Positions 40,032-50,778 of a stretch of 64,000 bases of DNA are shown here, one piece after another (within the stretch, counting starts at the first letter, position 1; every line of letters starts with the position of its first letter). Under the pieces are notes generated by a model that ran no database searches, was not told the DNA's origin, and worked only from the letters and a program-made list of their open reading frames with translations. Source of the DNA: Enterobacteriaceae bacterium UBA2655 (lineage in GTDB: Bacteria > Pseudomonadota > Gammaproteobacteria > Enterobacterales > Enterobacteriaceae); the NCBI GenBank assembly GCA_002359495.1, contig DENB01000032.1:246-64245 (forward strand). The letters are read 5' to 3'. The position numbers and the translations under genes were made by a program.

Positions 40032-41375
40032 ATGGATAACTTTGATAAAAGTAAATTACCGCCTGACTTTGATGCAGAAGTTTATCTTTATTTAAATCCT
40101 GATGTAAAACAGTCGGGTATGGATGCGGCAACGCATTATTGTAATTATGGGCGTGCAGAAAAACGTCCATATCGTAATCTTTACGACAAAAGTCAGTTAC
40201 CACAGGGTTTTGATCCCAAAGCCTATCTTGAGCTTAATCCCGACGTTGGCGATGCGGGCTTGGAACCAGAAAAGCATTATCTGGATTTTGGTTGTTATGA
40301 AAAACGCCCTTACCGATATAGCTACGAGCGTTCAGCTTTGCCTGAAGATTTCAATCCGCTTGTCTATTATGCGTTAAACCCGGATGTAAAGTTAGCGAAG
40401 CAAAATGCGCAGGCGCACTATCTTAATTATGGCGCCGCAGAACAGAGAAGTTATAAACTCGCTGATACAGAGCCGCTACCTGCTGATTTTGATCCAGAGC
40501 TATACCGTACCATGTATAATGACGTCATGTTAAGCGGCGCCGATCCCGTTTTACACTACCTGCTATATGGCAGAGCGGAAGGAAGAATTTATAATTTTTC
40601 TTTTCCGACCCGGCGTCCTCCGGCCGCAAAGCCTATGTTTTTTCTACATATACCTAAAACGGCAGGATCGTCATTTAACGATTACGTACAGCAAAAAATG
40701 ACATGCGCTACGCATATCGAAAATCAACCGGCGATTTACGATGCTATTCATAAAAGACGCGCAGATTTTGATTTTGTTTCCGGCCACTTAAAGTTCGAAG
40801 ACAAGCTCTCTGTTATTCATAGTCCGCAATGGTTTAAATTCACATTTTTACGCGAACCGATTGAACAAGTCATTTCTCATATTAAATGGGTTCGCTCATT
40901 TAGCACCCATTCTCGTAGACATGAAATAAAGTTTTATCCAGATGAGAAGCAGCAATTATTTCAACAACTAAGCCAAGTGTCATTAAGCGACATTGAAACT
41001 TTGCAAAAGTTACTAGACTCCTCCTGTGAATTCCGAAATTTTTTCGATAATTGTCAGGTGCGTTATTTAACAAATGATAACATTATGTGGGTTAAAAATA
41101 TTCACTATGAAACCGCGTTACAAAACGCGCTATCTCTTGACGCTGTCGCTTTTTGCGAAACGGCAGATCGAGACTCCGTAAATATTCTGAACGCTGCGGG
41201 ATGGCCAACCCAAGAAAGAAGTTTTCCAAAATCGAATCCTTCGCCAAGCAATGAAAGGCCCGACCTTGATAACCCATACGTGCTGGCATTTTATGAAAAA
41301 TTGACATGTTTCGATCGGAAACTTTATAACCAGCTAAAAGCTATTAAAAACAATGCCGCTGAGTTTCCGCTTTAA
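40032..41375 (+). CDS. Sulfotransferase with four N-terminal NPDV repeats
   Basis: The 447-residue protein starts with four tandem repeats at about residues 9-47, 56-94, 103-141 and 149-187, each of the form LPxxFDPxxYLxLNPDVxxxG, then HYxxYGxxExRxY, with a period of 47 residues. A sulfotransferase domain follows: HIPKTAGSS P-loop at 206-214 and FLREP at 272-276, the pattern of the Sulfotransfer_2 (carbohydrate sulfotransferase) family. No signal peptide is seen. The repeats also occur at the end of the broken DUF616 gene at 9936-10894. AT content is higher than in the flanking core genes, suggesting transfer. The substrate is probably a surface glycan made nearby, but this is inference. Confidence 0.8.
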   Translation: MDNFDKSKLPPDFDAEVYLYLNPDVKQSGMDAATHYCNYGRAEKRPYRNLYDKSQLPQGFDPKAYLELNPDVGDAGLEPEKHYLDFGCYEKRPYRYSYERSALPEDFNPLVYYALNPDVKLAKQNAQAHYLNYGAAEQRSYKLADTEPLPADFDPELYRTMYNDVMLSGADPVLHYLLYGRAEGRIYNFSFPTRRPPAAKPMFFLHIPKTAGSSFNDYVQQKMTCATHIENQPAIYDAIHKRRADFDFVSGHLKFEDKLSVIHSPQWFKFTFLREPIEQVISHIKWVRSFSTHSRRHEIKFYPDEKQQLFQQLSQVSLSDIETLQKLLDSSCEFRNFFDNCQVRYLTNDNIMWVKNIHYETALQNALSLDAVAFCETADRDSVNILNAAGWPTQERSFPKSNPSPSNERPDLDNPYVLAFYEKLTCFDRKLYNQLKAIKNNAAEFPL

Positions 41376-41422
41376 AACTGAAGCTTTAGCGTTTTAATTA
41401 AAAGAGGAAGTAACAAGAAAAA

Positions 41423-41455
41423 TACCATCTGCCCTGAAGGGCAGATGGTAAGAAC
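41423..41455 (-). terminator. Terminator of gnd
   Basis: A perfect 12-bp stem TACCATCTGCCC/GGGCAGATGGTA (41423-41434 with 41439-41450), loop TGAA, precedes TTTTT on the minus strand, directly after the gnd stop. Confidence 0.85.
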
Positions 41456-41458
41456 GGC

Positions 41459-42865
<1,407 letters not shown>

Positions 42866-42967
42866 TATATACTCCTGTCTGAAGGTCACTCGCGTAACGC
42901 CTGAACTACGCGATCTAATGTGGCAAACATGTTAACTCATGAAACGGAAAAAAAGGTAGTGATTGAT

Positions 42968-42996
42968 GCGATAGAAATTAATTTCAGTCTTTTCAA
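42968..42996 (-). promoter_or_regulatory. Possible gnd promoter
   Basis: On the minus strand TTGAAA (42996-42991) and TATCGC (42973-42968) are 17 bp apart in the 150-base gap between wzt and gnd. The -35 is good, the -10 weak. Confidence 0.35.
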
Positions 42997-43016
42997 GACG
43001 ATGATTAATTAAGCAC

Positions 43017-43787
43017 CTAATTGGATAATAAATCGCCTTTTTTTATGTTCGATTTAAAGTAGTGCGGTAATACATCCTCAGGCTTACCATCCATTTTAAC
43101 CGTACCATGTTCCAGCCAGAGTATACGTGTGCAGGTTTTTTTAAGAAGGTCATGGCTATGGCTGGCAAGAATCAATATTTTAGTCGCATTGATAAGATGA
43201 GTGAGGCGATTTTCTGCTTTTTCCTTAAAACCTTCGTCGCCAACCGAAAGCCATTCATCCATAAGAAGTATCTCTGGTGTAAAAATGGTCGATACGCTAA
43301 AGCCCAATCGCATCTGCATACCAGAAGAATAAGTCCTTACAGGCATATCAATAAAATCGCCAAGATCGGTAAAATCAATAATCTCATCGATTTTGTTATT
43401 TATTTCTCTTTTTTTCAATCCTAACAGAGCGCCACGAATATAGATATTTTCGCGTCCGGTAAATTCAGGGTTGATGCCTAATGAAATAGATATCAATGAA
43501 CCTATGTCACCGTTTACTATTGCTCTACCGGTGGTAGGATGATAAACACGACTAAACATACGCAGTAGCGTTGTCTTACCGGCACCATTATGACCTATCA
43601 ACCCGACTCTTTCGCCATCGTTTATTTCAAAATTGAGATTATTGAGTGCTGAAACGACAACCCGACCATTCTGCTCGCCAACCTTTCCACCGGTGGCAAA
43701 GTTTATAAAGTTCTTTTTTATCGAGCGCGATGCAGCATTGAATATAGGAAAATCGATTCCAACATTTTCGAATTTTATTAACGCCAT
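43017..43787 (-). CDS. wzt: ABC transporter ATP-binding protein for O-polysaccharide export
   Basis: The 256-residue ATPase has Walker A GHNGAGKTT, signature YSSGMQMRLGFS and Walker B ILLMDEWLSVGD, with the polysaccharide-exporter family trait of a short IDFPIFNAASRSIKKN N-terminus. It pairs with the permease gene just upstream to flip undecaprenyl-linked O-polysaccharide to the periplasm. The C-terminal carbohydrate-binding domain found in some Wzt proteins (for capped polymers) is absent, so chain length would not depend on terminal-residue recognition. Last gene of the cluster before gnd. Confidence 0.92.
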   Translation of the reverse strand: MALIKFENVGIDFPIFNAASRSIKKNFINFATGGKVGEQNGRVVVSALNNLNFEINDGERVGLIGHNGAGKTTLLRMFSRVYHPTTGRAIVNGDIGSLISISLGINPEFTGRENIYIRGALLGLKKREINNKIDEIIDFTDLGDFIDMPVRTYSSGMQMRLGFSVSTIFTPEILLMDEWLSVGDEGFKEKAENRLTHLINATKILILASHSHDLLKKTCTRILWLEHGTVKMDGKPEDVLPHYFKSNIKKGDLLSN

Positions 43788-43795
43788 GACTTATC

Positions 43796-44611
43796 CTATA
43801 CCCAGTACGGAACACGATATTTATATTTGCTTGTCATCAGGATAGAAAAGACAAAGCCAATAATGCACATAATACTCGCCACCCAATAACTACTGGCCGA
43901 AGGTATACCGCCGAGAAGCGGCGTACGCACCACATCGAGCAGATGATAAAACGGATTAAGCTCGAGCAAAAAACCACCCACTTTGTGAGTAAGCAATTGC
44001 GGCATCCAAATGATTGGCGTCAGATAAAAAACCACCTGCATAATACTGAGAATAATTTGCGTCATATCGCGAAAGCGGGCACAAATCATTGAAATAACCA
44101 TCAAAAACCATGACATATTCAATATTAAAAGCGCAAATCCGGGAATGGCTAACAAGACATTCCAGTTAACACCTTTTCCAACCGCCAATAAAACCAATGG
44201 GAAAATAACAATATTATGCAGAAAAATAATGAAGTTTTTCCATATAACGCGATAGACATGTACATGTAATGGAACGGGAAGCTGTTTAATGATTCCTTCA
44301 GACGAAATGAGCGCGTCACACCCCTCTGTAATACTGCTCAACAGGAATCCCCATAAAATCAGCCCCAACGTGAGGTAGGGAAGAAAATCATGCAATGGCG
44401 TTTTAAATAAATTCCCAAAAACCATTCCCATGGTGCCAATCATTACCGCCATACTAATGGTTATCCAGAACGGTCCCAGACGGGACCGTTTGTAACGCTG
44501 TCGAATATCTTGTCCACCCATAACCTGAATGATATGGAACGATTTCAGCGCTGACAGGAAATCATCCAGCCCGATTGATTTTTCACGATGTTGCATTAAA
44601 GAATCCCACAA
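43796..44611 (-). CDS. wzm: ABC-2 type permease for O-polysaccharide export
   Basis: The 271-residue protein has six transmembrane segments and the family motif GQDIRQRYKRSRLGPFWI before the first helix, with FYLTPIIW and NPFYHLLDVVRTP near the end. It is the membrane half of the Wzm-Wzt exporter. It overlaps the 3' end of the RgpF-type gene by 16 bases and is followed by wzt after 8 bases, so the export genes are tightly coupled to glycan synthesis. Confidence 0.92.
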   Translation of the reverse strand: MWDSLMQHREKSIGLDDFLSALKSFHIIQVMGGQDIRQRYKRSRLGPFWITISMAVMIGTMGMVFGNLFKTPLHDFLPYLTLGLILWGFLLSSITEGCDALISSEGIIKQLPVPLHVHVYRVIWKNFIIFLHNIVIFPLVLLAVGKGVNWNVLLAIPGFALLILNMSWFLMVISMICARFRDMTQIILSIMQVVFYLTPIIWMPQLLTHKVGGFLLELNPFYHLLDVVRTPLLGGIPSASSYWVASIMCIIGFVFSILMTSKYKYRVPYWV

Positions 44612-45861
44612 TCAAATGCTTTTCGGTTCAACCCGAACAAGAATTTTTCTCCAGAAAGTCTGGACGTTAGCATAGCCATAAAAGCATCACGCTGCGTAGG
44701 ATCAAGCTGATCCTTGATTTTCAGAAGATCATTAAAATTACAGACTGAGCGATATATTAAATCTAATTTAATGATAGGCATGCCGATATAATGAAGCGCA
44801 ATACAATTATTATGTATTTGTGAACCACGCGTAAAGTCATCTAAGTAAATTGCCATAAGCCTTTCTTTCAGCTGCTCGCCATGAGGCAACTCTTCATATT
44901 TGACGCTTGCCAGGAAAGAGGCAAAATCAACAAAATTAACGACATTTTCTTTTTTAGGTTCATTTTTAAGATAAACTGAACGTTTTTCTTTTGCTTTTTT
45001 ATCGTCAACGTAGGCTTGATAAAATGACTTGAGAATGTAATCATTTTCAAAATATTGAATAAGATATTGATGAGTCCAATATGCTCTTTCGCCTTCTCGT
45101 CTGAATTTATAATAATTACGGAACAGATAACTATCATTAGAGAGGGCCTTCTCAAATAAGTTAACATCGTAAAGTGCGGCGAAATTTGATTCATCGCTGG
45201 CAAGTGATTTTAATACTTTACTTAGCGTAAACTCACCTCTTTTGATGACTAAAGGACGAACATTAGAAGGTTTATAGTCATTCCAGTATTTTTCGAATTT
45301 TGCATGTCGAGTAATTTCTCCCGAGACGGAAATACAGAAAGACCCCAAATGATGCGATATCTCTCTGTTTTCTGTTGCACCTAAAACGTCAATATCAGTT
45401 CCGAAAAGATCATCCAAAAATTTTGACAACCCTTTTTTTGAGAAAAATACGCTATCATTTATTATTAACAGGCGCTTGCAAGTATCTGCGATTTTCTCAC
45501 GAAAAAGGTATTGCATCCCCACTTTATAACTGCCGAAATCACGTCCGAAATTATCTCTTTCAATATAAACGTTGGTTAAGTCAGGACGATAATTTTCCTT
45601 GGTGAGTTTTAATGTATTGACAGCAATGACGAATATGTTTTTTTTGCGGGCCTCTTCTAACAATGCGATGGTATCATCCCGTAGTTTCGTTTTTTCATAC
45701 AACGCCATAACAATAACGTTACCACCTGCGAAAGGTTCGCTTATAACAATATCTTGATAAGCTTTTGTTTTACGTTTTTCGCGGCAAGATAACATCCAGT
45801 AATAAGAAAAAAGAGAGGCTTTAAAAGTAAAATTATAGAAATTACGCACAAGTCCTTTCAT
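44596..45861 (-). CDS. RgpF-family rhamnan synthesis glycosyltransferase
   Basis: The 421-residue protein has the rhamnan synthesis protein F layout: an opening NVIVMALYEKTKLRDDTIAL, the ERDNFGRDFGSYKVGMQYLF block, LLIINDSVFFSKKGLSKFLD, and GATENREISHHLGSFCISVSG. RgpF proteins add or extend rhamnose in rhamnose-rich polysaccharides. It lies in an operon with dTDP-L-rhamnose genes and an ABC exporter, which fits synthesis of a rhamnose-containing O-polysaccharide. Linkage cannot be predicted. AT-rich codon use, like the GT2 gene beside it, suggests horizontal origin. Confidence 0.85.
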   Translation of the reverse strand: MKGLVRNFYNFTFKASLFSYYWMLSCREKRKTKAYQDIVISEPFAGGNVIVMALYEKTKLRDDTIALLEEARKKNIFVIAVNTLKLTKENYRPDLTNVYIERDNFGRDFGSYKVGMQYLFREKIADTCKRLLIINDSVFFSKKGLSKFLDDLFGTDIDVLGATENREISHHLGSFCISVSGEITRHAKFEKYWNDYKPSNVRPLVIKRGEFTLSKVLKSLASDESNFAALYDVNLFEKALSNDSYLFRNYYKFRREGERAYWTHQYLIQYFENDYILKSFYQAYVDDKKAKEKRSVYLKNEPKKENVVNFVDFASFLASVKYEELPHGEQLKERLMAIYLDDFTRGSQIHNNCIALHYIGMPIIKLDLIYRSVCNFNDLLKIKDQLDPTQRDAFMAMLTSRLSGEKFLFGLNRKAFDCGIL

Positions 45862-45881
45862 ATCACACCCTTTAATATAAA

Positions 45882-46814
45882 TTAATTTAACTTTCCTAGC
45901 ATAGCCATAATTATAAAAAAAAGAGTTTCGTATTTTTTTTGTCTAAAAATACCAGACCTAACAACATTTAAAGCCCGCTGAAACCAAAACCGTTCTTTTT
46001 TATAAAATAACCCTATAATCCTTTTATTTTTATTACAGACATCTTTCTTAATTAAATCCAAAAAGTATAAATTTAATTCATTCCATTTTTTGTATTCACC
46101 GCTATATATTTTTTTTAATCGATACAATTTCGATGAAATACCAAGGTTACTTCCAACTAAATTCCCGCCATGCTGCCGGTAAAGAATTTTAGAATTACTG
46201 TCATAAATTATCATACCGTTCAGAGCTGAACACAAAATGTAAAGAAACCAGTCGTGAGAAACAATATCAAAATCTACTTTAATATTTTCAATAAAATCTT
46301 TTACGTTATGATTCATCACCATAGTATTGCCGCCGGCGTAGCTTTGCACAAGCGCATTTTCTAAACAAAACTTTCGTTTGAAAAGCGGTGAAAACCCGAT
46401 AGGCTTTTCATTTTCATCTATTAATGTTGTGCGACTTCCATACAACAAGTAACTGTTTTCGTTTTCTTTACTATATAAAGCATTAAGTGAAGCTTCGAGC
46501 TTATCATCCAGCCAGACATCATCTTGATCACTAAAAGCGTAAAATTCCGAATGAATATCTTTGTTCTGCAACATTGAAAGAAAATTCTGCGCAAATCCTT
46601 TTCTTGGTCCATCAAGCAGATTAACTTTTCCATCCGGAAATTCTGCTGCAAATTCTTTCGCTATTTTAAGCGTATCATCACTTGATCCATCATCAGAAAT
46701 GTAAAGCACCCAGTTCTTATAAGTTTGAGAACGTATAGATTCGAGCTGCCGCCCAATATACTTTTCGCCGTTATAGGTGCCTAACAAAATACTGACTGTA
46801 CCTTGAGTTATCAT
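45882..46814 (-). CDS. GT2 glycosyltransferase (probable rhamnosyltransferase)
   Basis: The 310-residue protein is a family 2 glycosyltransferase: SILLGTYNGEKYIGRQLESI, SDDGSSDDTLKIA, and the metal-binding FSDQDDVWLDDKLE. The NGEKY-type opening and the QSYAGGNTMVMN region are common in rhamnosyltransferases of O-antigen clusters. With the RgpF-type gene it is the only polymer-building enzyme visible between rfbC and wzm. Strongly AT-rich. Confidence 0.85.
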   Translation of the reverse strand: MITQGTVSILLGTYNGEKYIGRQLESIRSQTYKNWVLYISDDGSSDDTLKIAKEFAAEFPDGKVNLLDGPRKGFAQNFLSMLQNKDIHSEFYAFSDQDDVWLDDKLEASLNALYSKENENSYLLYGSRTTLIDENEKPIGFSPLFKRKFCLENALVQSYAGGNTMVMNHNVKDFIENIKVDFDIVSHDWFLYILCSALNGMIIYDSNSKILYRQHGGNLVGSNLGISSKLYRLKKIYSGEYKKWNELNLYFLDLIKKDVCNKNKRIIGLFYKKERFWFQRALNVVRSGIFRQKKYETLFFIIMAMLGKLN

Positions 46815-46878
46815 CTTCGTCAGCTTTTCTATTATGAAATAAGTATCAGAAATATTATTTTAGCATTCGCATTAAATT

Positions 46879-46909
46879 ATAATCGGCAGAGCCAGGCTCT
46901 GCCGATTAT
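46879..46909 (-). terminator. Perfect 14-bp hairpin between rfbC and the GT2 gene
   Basis: ATAATCGGCAGAGC (46879-46892) and GCTCTGCCGATTAT (46896-46909) pair exactly with loop CAG, one base after the rfbC stop. On the minus strand no T-run follows, so it may attenuate or protect the 3' end rather than fully terminate; the O-antigen genes continue beyond it. Confidence 0.6.
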
Positions 46910-46910
46910 A

Positions 46911-47459
46911 TCAATTGAAATAGTTAGCTTTATTGAATGGCAAACCATTTTGATCTTTTGCAGAAAGCAATGGCGATTCCCCTTGTGGGATAGGCCATTC
47001 TATTCCAACTGTCTCATCACTCCATAAAAGAGAGTGTTCAGCATTTGGGTTGTAATAATCTGTGCATTTATAAACAAACTCAGCGCTTTCAGAAGTGACA
47101 TAAAAGCCATGGGCGAAACCTTCCGGCACCCATAACTGACGCTTGTTTTCACCCGAAAGATAAACACCTACCCATTGACCAAACGTAGGAGAAGAGCGGC
47201 GCATATCAACCGCTACGTCGAAAACTTCGCCAGCGACGACACGGACCAGCTTGCCCTGGGTGTTTTCAGTTTGGTAATGTAGCCCGCGAAGTATACCCTT
47301 AGCTGATTTGGAATGATTATCCTGGACAAACTGCCGCGGGCACACTATCTCTTCGAATTTTTTTTGCTGCCAGGTTTCCATGAAAAAACCTCGTTCGTCG
47401 CCGAACACGGCTGGCTCAATGATCTTCACATCAGGGATTGAAGTTTCAATGATCTTCAT
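46911..47459 (-). CDS. rfbC: dTDP-4-dehydrorhamnose 3,5-epimerase
   Basis: The 182-residue cupin enzyme shows FGDERGFFMETWQ, VQDNHSKSAKGILRGLHYQ (catalytic His), VDMRRSSPTFGQW and VPEGFAHGFYV. It is step three of dTDP-L-rhamnose synthesis. It overlaps rfbA by one base. Confidence 0.96.
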   Translation of the reverse strand: MKIIETSIPDVKIIEPAVFGDERGFFMETWQQKKFEEIVCPRQFVQDNHSKSAKGILRGLHYQTENTQGKLVRVVAGEVFDVAVDMRRSSPTFGQWVGVYLSGENKRQLWVPEGFAHGFYVTSESAEFVYKCTDYYNPNAEHSLLWSDETVGIEWPIPQGESPLLSAKDQNGLPFNKANYFN

Positions 47460-48349
47460 TATATTCTTCCTTCATAGAGCGCCATCAAATATTTACCATA
47501 CTCGTTCTTCATCATGGGTTGCGCCAGCTGCTTAAGTTTTTCCGCATCGATGAATCCCATACGGTATGCAATCTCTTCCGGGCACGCTACTTTCAATCCC
47601 TGTCGCGTTTCAATAGTCTGGATAAAATTATTCGCTTCAATCAAACTCTGGTGTGTTCCAGTATCCAGCCAAGCGTGGCCTCGCCCCATGATAGACACGG
47701 AAAGCTCGCCTTTTTTTAAATAAAGGTTATTAATATCGGTAATTTCCAATTCACCGCGCGGAGAAGGCTTCAGGTTTTTCGCCATTTCTACAACTTGATT
47801 ATCATAGAAATATAAACCAGTTACCGCATAATGGCTTTTAGGCGCTTTCGGCTTCTCTTCCAGCGAAATCGCTTTACCTTCCGTATCAAATTCTACCACG
47901 CCATAACGTTCTGGATCATGGACATGGTAAGCAAACACTGTAGCGCCTTGCTCTTTTTTCGCGGCCTCTTCCAGCTGTTTATAGAGATCGTGGCCGTAAA
48001 AAATATTGTCGCCAAGGATAAGCGTACAGGAGTCATTACTAATAAATTCTTCACCCAGTATAAAGGCCTGCGCCAGGCCATCCGGACTTTCCTGCACTTT
48101 ATACTGAATGTTGATACCCCATTGGGAACCATCGCCCAACAAGCTTTCAAAACGCGGCGTATCCTGCGGCGTACTAATAATCAGGATATCACGTATACCC
48201 GCCAGCATAAGCGTGCTGAGCGGATAATAAATCATGGGCTTATCATAAATTGGCAGCAGCTGCTTGCTGACAGCCATCGTAACCGGATAAAGACGGGTGC
48301 CGGAGCCGCCCGCCAATATAATACCTTTACTATTCTTCACGACGTTCAC
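47459..48349 (-). CDS. rfbA: Glucose-1-phosphate thymidylyltransferase
   Basis: The 296-residue nucleotidyltransferase has [16 protein letters not shown] at the N-terminus, [28 protein letters not shown] and [20 protein letters not shown]. It makes dTDP-glucose, the first step toward dTDP-L-rhamnose. It sits 21 bases after rfbD and overlaps rfbC. Confidence 0.96.
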   Translation of the reverse strand: MNVVKNSKGIILAGGSGTRLYPVTMAVSKQLLPIYDKPMIYYPLSTLMLAGIRDILIISTPQDTPRFESLLGDGSQWGINIQYKVQESPDGLAQAFILGEEFISNDSCTLILGDNIFYGHDLYKQLEEAAKKEQGATVFAYHVHDPERYGVVEFDTEGKAISLEEKPKAPKSHYAVTGLYFYDNQVVEMAKNLKPSPRGELEITDINNLYLKKGELSVSIMGRGHAWLDTGTHQSLIEANNFIQTIETRQGLKVACPEEIAYRMGFIDAEKLKQLAQPMMKNEYGKYLMALYEGRI

Positions 48350-48370
48350 CCCTAAATTATGTTTATTCCA

Positions 48371-49261
48371 TTATGCTGAGTACAGCTCGTCCAACATACG
48401 CTTTACGCCTGACTCCCATTGCGGAAGAGTCAGGTTGAATGTCTGAATGAATTTCTCTGTCGCCAGGCGAGAGTTTCTAGGACGTTTAGCGGGTGTGGGA
48501 AAAGCGGATGTCGGCACCGCTGCGATATTTTGCGCTTTTATCTCTTTCCCGAGGCCACGTACGTGTTCGATTACCACCCCGGCATAGTGATGCCAACTTG
48601 TTGTACCAGAAGCGACTAAATGATAAAGACCGCTTACTTCCGGTTTATTCAGCGCTGTGCGAATAGCATGGGCGCTGCTGTCAGCAATCAAGTCCGCGCC
48701 GGTGGGCGCGCCGAATTGATCGTCGATGACAGACAGGGTTTCGCGCTCCAGAGCCAACCTGACCATCGTCTTAGCGAAGTTGTTTCCTTTCGCAGCGTAA
48801 ACCCAGCTGGTGCGGAAGATGAGATAGCGTGTTGTATGTTGGGCAATCGCCTGCTCACCGGCTAACTTAGTTTTACCGTATATGTTCAATGGCGCAGTGG
48901 CGTCGTTCTCACACCAGGGCGTTTCGCCTGTGCCGTTGAAAACGTAATCGGTAGAATAATGCACCAGCCAGGCACCCACCTCTTCCGCCGCTTTCGCCAA
49001 CGCGGCGACAGCAGTTGCATTGATCAGCTCCGCTTTTTCCGGCTCGGATTCCGCTTTATCAACAGCGGTATAAGCGGTGGCATTAACGATTACGGCAGGC
49101 TTAAGCTGGCGCACCGTCTCAGCAATGCCTTCAGGATTTTCAAAATTTCCGCAGTAATTTTGCGAGTGGCGATCCAGAGCGATAACGTTGCCCAGCGGCG
49201 CCAGCGACCGCTGAAGTTCCCAGCCTACCTGGCCATTTTTGCCGAATAGAAGAATATTCAT
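48371..49261 (-). CDS. rfbD: dTDP-4-dehydrorhamnose reductase
   Basis: The 296-residue SDR-type enzyme has the NAD(P) motif LLFGKNGQVGWELQRSL, NATAYTAVDKAE, STDYVFNGTGETPW and YGKTKLAGE with catalytic Tyr/Lys. It reduces the 4-keto sugar to dTDP-L-rhamnose. It overlaps rfbB by one base. Confidence 0.96.
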   Translation of the reverse strand: MNILLFGKNGQVGWELQRSLAPLGNVIALDRHSQNYCGNFENPEGIAETVRQLKPAVIVNATAYTAVDKAESEPEKAELINATAVAALAKAAEEVGAWLVHYSTDYVFNGTGETPWCENDATAPLNIYGKTKLAGEQAIAQHTTRYLIFRTSWVYAAKGNNFAKTMVRLALERETLSVIDDQFGAPTGADLIADSSAHAIRTALNKPEVSGLYHLVASGTTSWHHYAGVVIEHVRGLGKEIKAQNIAAVPTSAFPTPAKRPRNSRLATEKFIQTFNLTLPQWESGVKRMLDELYSA

Positions 49262-50340
49262 CAGGAACGGTTCTCGTAGTTCTGCTCAATCCAGTTCTTA
49301 TAAGCGCCGCTTTTTACGTGCTCCACCCATTCCTGATTATTTAAATACCATTCAACGGTTTTTCTCAGGCCGCTTTCAAACGTCTCTTGCGGTTTCCAAC
49401 CCAAATCTTTTTCGATTTTCGCGGCGTCAATGGCGTAACGGCGATCGTGGCCAGGGCGATCCTGAACATAGGTGATCTGCTCCTGATAACGGCTCGCTTT
49501 AGGCCGCAGCTCATCCAGCAATTCGCAAACCTGCATCACCACATCTAAATTCTTTTTCTCATTGTGGCCGCCGATATTATAAGTCGTACCGACCTGCGCT
49601 TTGGTGACTACGGTATAGAGCGCGCGCGCATGATCTTCTACATATAACCAGTCACGAATTTGATCGCCTTTGCCATAAACTGGCAACGGCTTCCCTTCCA
49701 GCGCATTACTGATAATCAAAGGGATCAATTTTTCCGGGAAGTGGTAAGGGCCGTAGTTATTTGAACAGTTAGTTACGATGACAGGTAATTTATAGGTTCT
49801 TCCCCATGCGCGTACCAAATGATCGCTGGCGGCTTTGGTGGAGGAATAGGGGCTGCTCGGCGCGTAAGGCGTCGACTCGGTAAACAGCGGCAGTTCGCCT
49901 TCCATCTCGTCCGGATGCGGCAAATCACCATAGACTTCATCCGTTGAGATGTGGTGAAAACGGAAGGCGGCTTTACGCGCTTCAGGCAATGCGGACCAGT
50001 ATTGGCGACAGGCTTCTAGCAGCGTATAGGTGCCGACTACGTTCGTCTGTACAAACTCGGCCGGGCCGGTAATGGAACGATCAACGTGGCTTTCCGCCGC
50101 CAGGTGCATGATGGCGTCAGGCTGAAAATCATTAAGCGCCTGTACTACGGCCTGTGCGTCGCAAATGTCAATCTGACGAAATTGGTAGCGCGGATCTCGA
50201 CTTATTTCTTTTAATGACTCCAGATTGCCTGCATAAGTCAATTTGTCGATATTAATCACACTGTCATCAGTATGATTGATGATGTGTCTTACTACAGCAG
50301 ATCCAATAAATCCTGCACCACCGGTAATTAAGATTTTCAT
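49261..50340 (-). CDS. rfbB: dTDP-glucose 4,6-dehydratase
   Basis: The 359-residue extended SDR has [57 protein letters not shown] and [17 protein letters not shown]. It is the first gene after the JUMPstart element and opens the O-antigen operon, converting dTDP-glucose to the 4-keto-6-deoxy sugar. Order rfbBDAC is the usual enterobacterial one. Confidence 0.96.
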   Translation of the reverse strand: MKILITGGAGFIGSAVVRHIINHTDDSVINIDKLTYAGNLESLKEISRDPRYQFRQIDICDAQAVVQALNDFQPDAIMHLAAESHVDRSITGPAEFVQTNVVGTYTLLEACRQYWSALPEARKAAFRFHHISTDEVYGDLPHPDEMEGELPLFTESTPYAPSSPYSSTKAASDHLVRAWGRTYKLPVIVTNCSNNYGPYHFPEKLIPLIISNALEGKPLPVYGKGDQIRDWLYVEDHARALYTVVTKAQVGTTYNIGGHNEKKNLDVVMQVCELLDELRPKASRYQEQITYVQDRPGHDRRYAIDAAKIEKDLGWKPQETFESGLRKTVEWYLNNQEWVEHVKSGAYKNWIEQNYENRS

Positions 50341-50413
50341 AATCGTTTTATTGATCCTGACATGTATTCAGAGGCAATCGCCAGACTGAGTAAATAATAG
50401 ACAGCATAACGGC

Positions 50414-50456
50414 ATACAACGCTACCGCCCCTGGGTTACAGCTCCCACATGCTGCT
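50414..50456 (-). promoter_or_regulatory. JUMPstart element with ops site
   Basis: On the minus strand the sequence contains GGCGGTAGCG (50429-50420), the core of the ops element, preceded by GTAACCCAGG and GGGAGCTG as in the 39-bp JUMPstart of enteric polysaccharide operons. RfaH is loaded here to allow full-length transcription. It lies 74 bases before rfbB. The rest of the 420-base gap (50341-50752) is AT-rich and should hold the promoter, but I see no clear -35/-10 pair. Confidence 0.88.
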
Positions 50457-50752
50457 TGCTACCTGAAAATTACGTTTATTTGGCAAACAGAGCGCATTAC
50501 CGCTCTGTAATCTCTTGATAGTTATGTTTTTATTATTGTTAATAATAAAAGATAACATCTTTCAAAGCCGAAATTCTACCACTCAGGGTAATCAAAAACG
50601 AATAAAATGAACTTAAAAAAGGGATTTCATATCTTTTTTTAGTTGTAAAACAGGCGTAGTCCATCTTTGTGAACATGTCAAAAATTTACAATAAGAATAT
50701 TATTAATTTTTTACGCGGGGGAGAATGAAGAGAGACAGGCGGGAATAAATAA

Positions 50753-50772
50753 GGGCAGGTTTGAACCTGCCC
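50753..50772 (-). terminator. Terminator-like hairpin after galE
   Basis: GGGCAGGTT (50753-50761) pairs with AACCTGCCC (50764-50772); TTATTTATT follows on the minus strand. It begins just after the galE stop and separates galE from the O-antigen operon. Confidence 0.65.
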
Positions 50773-50778
50773 CGGGAA

